Origin: Ampullaceana balthica
Lineage: Eukaryota; Mollusca; Gastropoda; Lymnaeidae
DNA length: 64,000 nt
Direction: 5' to 3'
Assembly (NCBI GenBank): GCA_944989445.1
Contig: CALYLW010000547.1
Location: 62,001-126,000 of the forward strand
The position numbers and the translations under genes were made by a program. Position 1 is the first letter of the stretch; each line of letters begins with the position of its first letter. Below the pieces are notes generated by a model. That model made no database searches, was not told where the DNA came from, and saw only the letters and a list, made by a program, of their open reading frames with translations. Positions 23,796 to 35,600 of the stretch are shown here, piece after piece.

Positions 23796-23869
23796 CCACC
23801 AACTAACAAGTACTGCTAATAATTTCAAAAAATATCAAATAATAAGGTTTCTGTCCGATCTAACTAATA

Positions 23870-24078
23870 AAAACCCATCGCTCCCACCTAACAAATAGCA
23901 AGCTATCGGTCCCACCTAACAAATAACAAGCCATCGCCCCACCTAACAAATAACAACCCATCGGTCCCACCTGACACAAAAACAAGCCATCGGCCCCACC
24001 TTACAAATAACAAGCCATCGGCCCCACCTAACAAGTAACAAGCAATCGGCCCCACCTAACAAGTAACAAGCCATCTGT
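23870..24078. repeat. 28-bp minisatellite, about seven copies
   Basis: Units contain ACCTAACAAATAACAAGCCA and then TCGGCCCC. It shares ACCTAACA with the adjoining 39-bp array, so the two may be related by a shift in unit structure. Confidence 0.85.
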
Positions 24079-24084
24079 CCAATC

Positions 24085-26010
24085 TAACACATTGAGCTCA
24101 CCAAATATCACGTCAGGTCTACCTAACACATTTCAGCTCACCAAATATCAAGTCAGGTCTACCTAACAAATTCAGCTCACCAAATATCACGTCAGGTCTA
24201 CCTAACACATTGAGCTCACCAAATATCAAGTCAGGTCTACCTAACAAATTCAGCTCACCAAATATCACGTCAGGTCTACCTAACACATTGAGCTCACCAA
24301 ATATCAAGTCAGGTCTACCTAACAAATTCAGCTCACCAAATATCACGTCAGGTCTACCTAACACATTGAGCTCACCAAATATCACGTCAGGTCTACCTAA
24401 CACATTTCAGCTCACCAAATATCAAGACAGGACTACCTAACACATTGAGCTCACCAAATATCAAGTCAGGTCTACCTAACACATTTCAGCTCACTATATA
24501 TCAAGTCAGGTCTACCTAACACATTGAGCTCACCAAATATCACGTCAGGTCTACCTAACACATTTCAGCTCACCAAATATCACGTCAGGTCTACCTAACA
24601 CATTTCAGCTCACCAAATATCAAGTCAGGTCTACCTAACACATTTCAGCTCACCAAATATCAAGACAGGACTACCTAACACATTTCAGCTCACCAAATAT
24701 CAAGTCAGGTCTACCTAACAAATTCAGCTCACCAAATATCAAGTCAGGTCTACCTAACACATTGAGCTCACCAAATATCAAGACAGGTCTACCTAACACA
24801 TTTCAGCTCACCAAATATCAAGACAGGACTACCTAACACATTTCAGCTCACCAAATATCAAGACAGGTCTACCTAACACATTGAGCTCACCAAATATCAA
24901 GACAGGTCTACCTAACATATTCAGCTCACCAAATATCAAGTCAGGTCTACCTAACATATTCAGCTCACCAAATATCAAGTCAGGTCTACCTAACATATTC
25001 AGCTCACCAATTATCAAGTCAGGTCTACCTAACATATTCAGCTCACCAAATATCAAGTCAGGTCTACCTAACACATTGAGCTCACCAAATATCAAGACAG
25101 GTCTACCTAACATATTCAGCTCACCAAATATCAAGTCAGGTCTACCTAACATATTCAGCTCACCAAATATCAAGTCAGGTCTACCTAACACATTGAGCTC
25201 ACCAAATATCAAGTCAGGTCTACCTAACACATTGAGCTCACCAAATATCAAGACAGGTCTACCTAACACATTTCAGCTCACCAAATATCAAGACAGGTCT
25301 ACCTAACACATTTCAGCTCACCAAATATCAAGACAGGTCTACCTAACACATTGAGCTCACCAAATATCAAGACAGGTCTACCTAACACATTGAGCTCACC
25401 AAATATCAAGTCAGGTCTACCTAACACATTGAGCTCACCAAATATCAAGACAGGTCTACCTAACACATTTCAGCTCACCAAATATCAAGACAGGACTACC
25501 TAACACATTGAGCTCACCAAATATCAAGTCAGGTCTACCTAACACATTGAGCTCACCAAATATCAAGACAGGTCTACCTAACACATTTCAGCTCACCAAA
25601 TATCAAGACAGGACTACCTAACACATTGAGCTCACCAAATATCAAGTCAGGTCTACCTAACACATTGAGCTCACCAAATATCAAGACAGGTCTACCTAAC
25701 ACATTTCAGCTTACCAAATATCAAGACAGGACTACCTAACACATTGAGCTCACCAAATATCAAGACAGGTCTACCTAACACATTGAGCTCACCAAATATC
25801 AAGTCAGGTCTACCTAACACATTGAGCTCACCAAATATCAAGTCAGGTCTACCTAACACATTGAGCTCAACAAATATCAAGACAGGTCTACCTAACACAT
25901 TTCAGCTCACCAAATATCAAGACAGGACTACCTAACACATTGAGCTCACCAAATATCAAGACAGGTCTACCTAACACATTCATCTCACCAAATATCAAGA
26001 CAGGTCTACT
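24085..26010. repeat. 39/40-bp minisatellite, about 49 copies
   Basis: Units contain GAGCTCACCAAATATCAAG then TCAGGTCTACCTAACAC. Units with TTGAGCTC are 39 bp and those with TTTCAGCTC are 40 bp. Where 39-bp units predominate, both strands stay open in blocks of 13 codons, but the 40-bp units break the frames. Not a gene. Confidence 0.95.
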
Positions 26011-26059
26011 GCACATTTTCCCCAGACACTTTGAGACGTGTTAAAACATTTGGAACTAG

Positions 26060-26300
26060 GTTGTGCTGCGGCGCCGTGGCACTTGCGGCGCCCACCTTTT
26101 TCAAAGGCCCAACGAACTTGTCCTTGTATAATAAATACGTAATATTAATTTTCCTTATATGTACACAAAGTATTTTATAATAAGGGTTGTAGGGCGCCTA
26201 CAGCGCACACTTTTTTTTTGGGGGGGGGGTCAAAAGCCCAAGTAACTTATCCTTGTATGATAATCCGAAATATTTCTGAAATGTACACAAAGTATTTATA
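26060..26300. repeat. Diverged tandem duplication of about 118 bp
   Basis: Two copies share TGTACACAAAGTATTT (about 26160 and 26283) and CTTGTCCTTGTATAATAA-like sequence. A G run lies at about 26220-26229. No gene was seen. Confidence 0.6.
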
Positions 26301-26305
26301 TAATG

Positions 26306-27085
26306 TTTTTTACCACGTTATAATTAACTCACTTTCGTTCCTTTTGTCCACAATTTTTCAAATCTGCCAACGTAAAATTAAACTACTTTTGATGGTCATA
26401 GAGATCTCAAACTTTTACCACAGATAGATCTTGGATGACAATGGATTGTATCAAAATTTCAGATCAATCGAATGTACGTTATTAAATTATTGAAAATTTT
26501 AGTTTATCTATATATAAGCATATTCTATTATTCGTCTGCTCTTGTTTACATTACATTCACGTGCCCAGTTCACACCAACCACGACCACATCAACCATGTT
26601 AAACATCAAGGGGAGATCATTCATTTCCAGTCTGTAAATGTTTGTCGGGTATTGCGTATTATATTTGAACATAATCAATACTTCAAAACTCACCATAGCA
26701 TTCACTTAGACTAAAAAGAATAAAATAAATAGAAGTAAAAAAAAATAGATTTTTAAAAACCACCTTTTTATAAGTGGACTAAAAAGAAGAAAATAATTTA
26801 AAACTTATAAGTTCAAGTACTTTCATTTATTATGACTAAATACTTGGGGCGGGTGTTTGGTATAAACATAAAAAATTTCTAATTTAGAAGGCAAAAGAGA
26901 GATCTATAAGTGTGAGAATGAATGAACTGCATATGTTAAACCTCATAAGCGCCCGCCCCAGGTTTTTAGTGATATTACATTAAAGTACTTGAACTTATAA
27001 GTTTTAAATTATTTTCTTCTTTTTAGTCCACTTATAAAAACGTGGTTTTTAAAAATCTTTTTTTTTACTTCTATTTATTTTTTAA
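26306..27085 (+). mobile_element. Composite foldback repeat, copy 2
   Basis: Body at 26306-26716, starting TTTTTACCACG and CTCACTTTCGTTCC and including CAAAATTTCAGATC and CATCAAGGGGAGATCA. The foldback part is at 26717-27085, with arms meeting around a centre near 26900 that holds GAAGGCAAAAGAGAGATC. This is the most complete copy and is opposite in orientation to copy 1. Confidence 0.8.
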
Positions 27086-27254
27086 AGTGCTAAACACAAC
27101 ACGATTTTTATAATAATTTTAGAAAGCAGCGCACCAAATTACTGCACCAAAAAATAACTCTTTGAGTCAGTCAGCACTGTTTACAACACAAATGCTGACG
27201 TCAACTGTTCGTGCGTTGTTTGGTTAATGTTAATCTGAAAACCAAAATGATTAT

Positions 27255-27958
27255 GATTTTACCACGTTTTTATTAACTCGCTTTCGTTGGTGTGGCATTG
27301 TTTGTCCAATATTTTTTCAAATCTTCCAACGTAAAATTGAACCACTTCTGATGGTCCTAGAGATCTGAAAATTTTACCACAGATAGATCTTGGATGACAA
27401 TGCATTGTATCAAAATTTCAGATCGATCGAATGTACCGTTATTAAATTATTGAACTTTTTAGTTTATCTATAGTCTACATATAAGCATCTGTACCGCCTG
27501 CTTTTGTTGACATCCGCGTGTTCGCCCGTGACCACATCACAATGTGTTTAAAACGTTGGGCGGGCGCTTGTGGGGTGTTCGGTAAAATAAATAGAGGTAA
27601 AACAATATTTTTAAAAAATATAATTTTAAAAACCGGGTTGTTATAAGTGGACTAAAAAGAAGAAAATAAGTTAAAACTTATTAGTTCAAGTACTTCCTTT
27701 TCATATGACTAAAAACGTGGGGCGGGCGCGTATGGGGTGTAACATATGCGGTTCACTCATTCTCTCACTTATAGATCTCTCTTTTGCCTTCTAAATTAGA
27801 AATCTTTATTTTTTATACCAAACACTCGCCCCACGTTTTTAGTCATATTAAAAGAAAGTACTTGAACTAATAAGTTTTAACTTATTTTCTTCTTTTTAGT
27901 CCGCTTATAAAAACGTGGTTTTTAAACATCTTTTTTTTTACTTCTATTTAAGTCTTTA
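27255..27958 (+). mobile_element. Composite foldback repeat, copy 3
   Basis: The body at 27255-27580 is shortened after the GTCTGCTTTTG-type region. The foldback at 27583-27958 has long arms (AAGTGGACTAAAAAGAAG and CTTCTTTTTAGTCCGCTT). Copies 2 and 3 lie head to tail only about 170 bp apart. Confidence 0.8.
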
Positions 27959-28980
27959 TTTTTCATTTTTTTTTAAAAAAACAGAGTGGTGTCCCTTGGC
28001 GTTATGCCACTGTCATACATAATTGAGGGTAAGGTATATATGATGATTAAAGTTCACAAGCTTCATCTGAAGTGAACACTTGAATTACTCATTACTAACC
28101 CACCGGTTGGAGAGAAAATCCACGTGTTATTACCTTGTGATTCTGTGCCTTACTTTTCTTATAAACGTATTGATCTGTCAATGCTCTAGTTCAGGGCACT
28201 GTAACTGATACACATGATTCTATTGTAACATCTTCTTTAATTATTTGAAACAGGGGCGGCCCAGAGCAGCGCTTCTCAAAAAGGTTTCTCTTACCCTCGG
28301 CCCTGCAATTTTATTTGACTTCAATATTCGCTTGACGTGTTAGGGATTCAAAACTGTTCTGTGTAACCTGTTAATAGCTGACTATTTTAGCTTTTAGGTT
28401 TTAGATTTTAGGTTTTAGTGGTCTCATGGGATCATGTATCCAAAGATGAGATACGCTGGATTGGCGAATGTAAATGTAAGTGGATAAACGCTATGAAATA
28501 TTATACAAAGATATGTATACGTGTTACAAGACTAACCAGTAACTTCACAAGACAATTTAGTTATTTTTTTTAAATCATGACCTCTTGTTTTATATGAAGT
28601 ATCAAAAGACAGTCATCTTCAGTCGTATGTGATAGAGATAACATGGTGTCTGTGGCCAGACATTGGTGTTACCTTTAAATGTTTTTGAGTGTTACCTGGC
28701 GTTTTAGTTTTAAAATGGTTTAAGTGGGAATTTTAAGACAAATGTTGTCTTTACTGATAACATTTAATGTTATATTACTTGGACACAGTGACTTTATAAA
28801 GTGCTTATCTTTTGCTGCATGTGTTATATCCACTTAAAAATGTATTCTTTATCAATTATTCAATCTCGGCAAAATTCTCCCACTGGCTTCCATCATAAAA
28901 GTTATTAACGTTTCAAAAAGACACAAAAGATATCAGTTAACATGGTTTGGAATTTGAATTTTAAAAACACAACTGTTTGT
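27959..28980. other. Spacer without recognised gene
   Basis: AT-rich. A TTTTAGG-like run of about five units lies near 28388-28418 and a CAGGGGCGGCCC motif at about 28252 looks like a hAT-type end. Nothing else was recognised. Confidence 0.45.
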
Positions 28981-28984
28981 CTCA

Positions 28985-29162
28985 TTGCAGCAGCAACTGT
29001 CTGACACTATACAGCAGCAACTTGTTGTCACATTACAGCAGCAACTGGTTGTCACAATACAACAGCAACTCTCTGTCACATTACAGCAGCAACTGGTTGT
29101 CACATTACAGCGCAACTGGATGTCACAATACAACAGCAACTGTCTGTCACATCACAGCATAG
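28985..29162. repeat. 24-bp minisatellite, about seven copies
   Basis: Units contain CAGCAGCAACTGGTTGTCAC. As 24 is a multiple of three, one frame gives a Gln-rich pseudo-peptide; the other frames are open too. Confidence 0.9.
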
Positions 29163-29616
29163 TTTCTCGACATTACTGGCGCCTTATAATTTAATCTATG
29201 TTGGAATTCTTCTGTCAAAATGTTGATACATTTTAGTTTGCCAGGAAATGATTCAAAATCATTTATTATTCAGCTATCAAAACTTCCCCTCTTGTCCAAT
29301 ATACCCTGGAAACATACAGACACCAGAATAAAGAGCTTTTCAACGCTGACAATTCTTCTTTCGATTGATGTTTGTCCGAGAGACGAAAAGCTTCTCGGAT
29401 ATTCGTCAAAACTTTCGCACATATCAAGGGAATGACGTCATTACGTCACCAGAACTTTGGTAGAGTCCAAGTTATAAAATATCAGTGTAGAAAGCTCGTG
29501 TTTAACATCATCATAATGTTTCTTTTAAATTCCTATTAGAACAAAGGGCAAAGGTCAAAACCTTTTACTTTACCAGTATTCCCAGATCTTTCCAAAAATC
29601 TCTTGCTTTTGTCTCC
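29163..29616. other. Spacer left of the 49-bp array
   Basis: No gene recognised. It contains two CRE-like sites (TGACGTCA at 29433-29440 and TTACGTCA just after) and short motifs, GCTCGTGTTTAAC (29494) and AAATCTCTTGCTT (about 29599), that recur on the far side of the array. Confidence 0.5.
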
Positions 29617-29637
29617 TTGTCTCCTAAGGTCTTCATC

Positions 29638-32600
29638 TCTGCCTCGTCCAACACACTACGTCTCTATGTCTCCTTGGGTCTTCCTCTCTGCCTCGTCCAA
29701 CACACTACGTCTCTATGTCTCCTTGGGTCCTCCTCTCTGCCTCGTCCAACACACTACGTCTCTATGTCTCCTTGGGTCTTCCTCTCTGCCTCGTCCAACA
29801 CACTACGTCTCTATGTCTCCTTGGGTCCTCCTCTCTGCCTCGTCCAACACACTACGTCTCTATGTCTCCTTGGGTCTTCCTCTCTGCCTCGTCCAACACA
29901 CTACGTCTCTATGTCTCATTGGGTCTTCCTCTCTGCCTCGTCCAACACACTACGTCTCTATGTCTCATTGGGTCTTCCTCTCTGCCTCGTCCAACACACT
30001 ATGTCTCTATGTCTCATTGGGTCTTCCTCTCTGCCTCGTCCAACACACTACGTCTCTATGTCTCATTGGGTCTTCCTCTCTGCCTCGTCCAACACACTAC
30101 GTCTCTATGTCTCATTGGGTCTTCCTCTCTGCCTCGTACAACACACTACGTCTCTATGTCTCATTGGGTCCTCCTCTCTGCCTCGTCCAACACACTACGT
30201 CTCTATGTCTCATTGGGTCCTCCTCTCTGCCTCGTCCAACACACTACGTCTCTATGTCTCATTGGGTCCTCCTCTCTGCCTCGTCCAACACACTACGTCT
30301 CTATGTCTCATTGGGTCCTCCTCTCTGCCTCGTCCAACACACTATGTCTCTATGTCTCCTTGGGTCTTCCTCTCTGCCTCGTCCAACACACTACGTCTCT
30401 ATGTCTCCTTGGGTCTTCCTCTCTGCCTCGTCCAACACACTATGTCTCTATGTCTCATTGGGTCCTCCTCTTTGCCTCGTCCAACACACTACGTCTCTAT
30501 GTCTCATTGGGTCTTCCTCTCTGCCTCGTCCAACACACTACGTCTCTATGTCTCATTGGGTCCTCCTCTCTGCCTCGTCCAACACACTACGTCTCTATGT
30601 CTCATTGGGTCTTCCTCTCTGCCTCGTACAACACACTACGTCTCTATGTCTCATTGGGTCCTCCTCTCTGCCTCGTCCAACACACTATGTCTCTATGTCT
30701 CATTGGGTCCTCCTCTCTGCCTCGTCCAACACACTACGTCTCTATGTCTCATTGGGTCCTCCTCTCTGCCTCGTCCAACACACTACGTCTCTATGTCTCA
30801 TTGGGTCTTCCTCTCTGCCTCGTCCAACACACTACGTCTCTATGTCTCATTGGGTCCTCCTCTCTGCCTCGTCCAACACACTACGTCTCTATGTCTCATT
30901 GGGTCTTCCTCTCTGCCTCGTACAACACACTACGTCTCTATGTCTCATTGGGTCCTCCTCTCTGCCTCGTCCAACACACTACGTCTCTATGTCTCATTGG
31001 GTCCTCCTCTCTGCCTCGTCCAACACACTACGTCTCTATGTCTCATTGGGTCCTCCTCTCTGCCTCGTCCAACACACTACGTCTCTATGTCTCATTGGGT
31101 CCTCCTCTCTGCCTCGTCCAACACACTACGTCTCTATGTCTCCTTGGGTCTTCCTCTCTGCCTCGTCCAACACACTACGTCTCTATGTCTCATTGGGTCT
31201 TCCTCTCTGCCTCGTCCAACACACTAAGTCTCTATGTCTCATTGGGTCCTCCTCTCTGCCTCGTCCAACACACTACGTCTCTATGTCTCCTTGGGTCTTC
31301 CTCTCTGCCTCGTCCAACACACTACGTCTCTATGTCTCATTGGGTCTTCCTCTCTGCCTCGTCCAACACACTACGTCTCTATGTCTCATTGGGTCTTCCT
31401 CTCTGCCTCGTCCAACACACTATGTCTCTATGTCTCATTGGGTCTTCCTCTCTGCCTCGTCCAACACACTACGTCTCTATGTCTCATTGGGTCTTCCTCT
31501 CTGCCTCGTCCAACACACTACGTCTCTATGTCTCAATGGGTCTTCCTCTCTGCCTCGTACAACACACTACGTCTCTATGTCTCATTGGGTCCTCCTCTCT
31601 GCCTCGTCCAACACACTACGTCTCTATGTCTCATTGGGTCCTCCTCTCTGCCTCGTCCAACACACTACGTCTCTATGTCTCATTGGGTCCTCCTCTCTGC
31701 CTCGTCCAACACACTACGTCTCTATGTCTCATTGGGTCCTCCTCTCTGCCTCGTCCAACACACTACGTCTCTATGTCTCCTTGGGTCTTCCTCTCTGCCT
31801 CGTCCAACACACTACGTCTCTATGTCTCCTTGGGTCTTCCTCTCTGCCTCGTCCAACACACTATGTCTCTATGTCTCATTGGGTCCTCCTCTCTGCCTCG
31901 TCCAACACACTACGTCTCTATGTCTCATTGGGTCTTCCTCTCTGCCTCGTCCAACACACTACGTCTCTATGTCTCATTGGGTCCTCCTCTCTGCCTCGTC
32001 CAACACACTACGTCTCTATGTCTCATTGGGTCTTCCTCTCTGCCTCGTCCAACACACTACGTCTCTATGTCTCATTGGGTCCTCCTCTCTGCCTCGTCCA
32101 ACACACTACGTCTCTATGTCTCATTGGGTCCTCCTCTCTGCCTCGTCCAACACACTACGTCTCTATGTCTCATTGGGTCCTCCTCTCTGCCTCGTCCAAC
32201 ACACTACGTCTCTATGTCTCATTGGGTCTTCCTCTCTGCCTCGTCCAACACACTACGTCTCTATGTCTCATTGGGTCCTCCTCTCTGCCTCGTCCAACAC
32301 ACTACGTCTCTATGTCTCATTGGGTCTTCCTCTCTGCCTCGTCCAACACACTACGTCTCTATGTCTCATTGGGTCCTCCTCTCTGCCTCGTCCAACACAC
32401 TACGTCTCTATGTCTCATTGGGTCCTCCTCTCTGCCTCGTCCAACACACTACGTCTCTATGTCTCATTGGGTCCTCCTCTCTGCCTCGTCCAACACACTA
32501 CGTCTCTATGTCTCATTGGGTCCTCCTCTCTGCCTCGTCCAACACACTACGTCTCTATGTCTCATTGGGTCCTCCTCTCTGCCTCGTCCAACACACTACG

Positions 32601-35600
32601 TCTCTATGTCTCATTGGGTCTTCCTCTCTGCCTCGTCCAACACACTACGTCTCTATGTCTCATTGGGTCCTCCTCTCTGCCTCGTCCAACACACTACGTC
32701 TCTATGTCTCATTGGGTCCTCCTCTCTGCCTCGTCCAACACACTACGTCTCTATGTCTCATTGGGTCCTCCTCTCTGCCTCGTCCAACACACTACGTCTC
32801 TATGTCTCATTGGGTCTTCCTCTCTGCCTCGTCCAACACACTACGTCTCTATGTCTCCTTGGGTCTTCCTCTCTGCCTCGTCCAACACACTACGTCTCTA
32901 TGTCTCATTGGGTCTTCCTCTCTGCCTCGTCCAACACACTACGTCTCTATGTCTCATTGGGTCTTCCTCTCTGCCTCGTCCAACACACTACGTCTCTATG
33001 TCTCATTGGGTCTTCCTCTCTGCCTCGTCCAACACACTACGTCTCTATGTCTCATTGGGTCCTCCTCTCTGCCTCGTCCAACACACTACGTCTCTATGTC
33101 TCATTGGGTCCTCCTCTCTGCCTCGTCCAACACACTACGTCTCTATGTCTCATTGGGTCCTCCTCTCTGCCTCGTCCAACACACTACGTCTCTATGTCTC
33201 ATTGGGTCTTCCTCTCTGCCTCGTCCAACACACTATGTCTCTATGTCTCATTGGGTCTTCCTCTCTGCCTCGTCCAACACACTACGTCTCTATGTCTCAT
33301 TGGGTCTTCCTCTCTGCCTCGTCCAACACACTACGTCTCTATGTCTCATTGGGTCTTCCTCTCTGCCTCGTCCAACACACTACATCTCTATGTCTCATTG
33401 GGTCCTCCTCTCTGCCTCGTCCAACACACTACGTCTCTATGTCTCATTGGGTCCTCCTCTCTGCCTCGTCCAACACACTACATCTCTATGTCTCATTGGG
33501 TCCTCCTCTCTGCCTCGTCCAACACACTACGTCTCTATGTCTCATTGGGTCTTCCTCTCTGCCTCGTCCAACACACTATGTCTCTATGTCTCATTGGGTC
33601 TTCCTCTCTGCCTCGTCCAACACACTACGTCTCTATGTCTCATTGGGTCTTCCTCTCTGCCTCGTCCAACACACTACATCTCTATGTCTCATTGGGTCTT
33701 CCTCTCTGCCTCGTCCAACACACTACATCTCTATGTCTCATTGGGTCCTCCTCTCTGCCTCGTCCAACACACTACGTCTCTATGTCTCATTGGGTCCTCC
33801 TCTCTGCCTCGTCCAACACACTACGTCTCTATGTCTCATTGGGTCCTCCTCTCTGCCTCGTCCAACACACTACGTCTCTATGTCTCCTTGGGTCTTCCTC
33901 TCTGCCTCGTCCAACACACTACGTCTCTATGTCTCCTTGGGTCTTCCTCTCTGCCTCGTCCAACACACTACGTCTCTATGTCTCATTGGGTCCTCCTCTC
34001 TGCCTCGTCCAACACACTACGTCTCTATGTCTCATTGGGTCCTCCTCTCTGCCTCGTCCAACACACTACGTCTCTATGTCTCATTGGGTCCTCCTCTCTG
34101 CCTCGTCCAACACACTACGTCTCTATGTCTCATTGGGTCTTCCTCTCTGCCTCGTACAACACACTACGTCTCTATGTCTCATTGGGTCCTCCTCTCTGCC
34201 TCGTCCAACACACTACGTCTCTATGTCTCATTGGGTCTTCCTCTCTGCCTCGTCCAACACACTACGTCTCTATGTCTCATTGGGTCCTCCTCTCTGCCTC
34301 GTCCAACACACTACGTCTCTATGTCTCATTGGGTCTTCCTCTCTGCCTCGTCCAACACACTACGTCTCTATGTCTCATTGGGTCCTCCTCTCTGCCTCGT
34401 CCAACACACTACGTCTCTATGTCTCATTGGGTCTTCCTCTCTGCCTCGTCCAACACACTACGTCTCTATGTCTCATTGGGTCCTCCTCTCTGCCTCGTCC
34501 AACACACTACGTCTCTATGTCTCATTGGGTCCTCCTCTCTGCCTCGTCCAACACACTACGTCTCTATGTCTCATTGGGTCCTCCTCTCTGCCTCGTCCAA
34601 CACACTACGTCTCTATGTCTCATTGGGTCCTCCTCTCTGCCTCGTCCAACACACTACGTCTCTATGTCTCCTTGGGTCTTCCTCTCTGCCTCGTCCAACA
34701 CACTACGTCTCTATGTCTCATTGGGTCTTCCTCTCTGCCTCGTCCAACACACTAAGTCTCTATGTCTCATTGGGTCTTCCTCTCTGCCTCGTCCAACACA
34801 CTACGTCTCTATGTCTCATTGGGTCTTCCTCTCTGCCTCGTCCAACACACTACATCTCTATGTCTCATTGGGTCCTCCTCTCTGCCTCGTCCAACACACT
34901 ACGTCTCTATGTCTCATTGGGTCCTCCTCTCTGCCTCGTCCAACACACTACATCTCTATGTCTCATTGGGTCCTCCTCTCTGCCTTGTCCAACACACTAC
35001 GTCTCTATGTCTCATTGGGTCTTCCTCTCTGCCTCGTCCAACACACTATGTCTCTATGTCTCATTGGGTCTTCCTCTCTGCCTCGTCCAACACACTACAT
35101 CTCTATGTCTCATTGGGTCCTCCTCTCTGCCTCGTCCAACACACTACGTCTCTATGTCTCATTGGGTCTTCCTCTCTGCCTCGTCCAACACACTACATCT
35201 CTATGTCTCATTGGGTCCTCCTCTCTGCCTCGTCCAACACACTACGTCTCTATGTCTCATTGGGTCTTCCTCTCTGCCTCGTCCAACACACTATGTCTCT
35301 ATGTCTCATTGGGTCTTCCTCTCTGCCTCGTCCAACACACTACGTCTCTATGTCTCATTGGGTCTTCCTCTCTGCCTCGTCCAACACACTACATCTCTAT
35401 GTCTCATTGGGTCTTCCTCTCTGCCTCGTCCAACACACTACGTCTCTATGTCTCATTGGGTCCTCCTCTCTGCCTCGTCCAACACACTACGTCTCTATGT
35501 CTCATTGGGTCCTCCTCTCTGCCTCGTCCAACACACTACGTCTCTATGTCTCATTGGGTCTTCATCTCTGCCTCGTCCAACACACTATGTCTCTATGTCT

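Noticed and set aside
28388..28418. Telomere-like TTTTAGG run
   Set aside because: Only about five imperfect units, not the TTAGGG expected for animals outside arthropods and some other groups.
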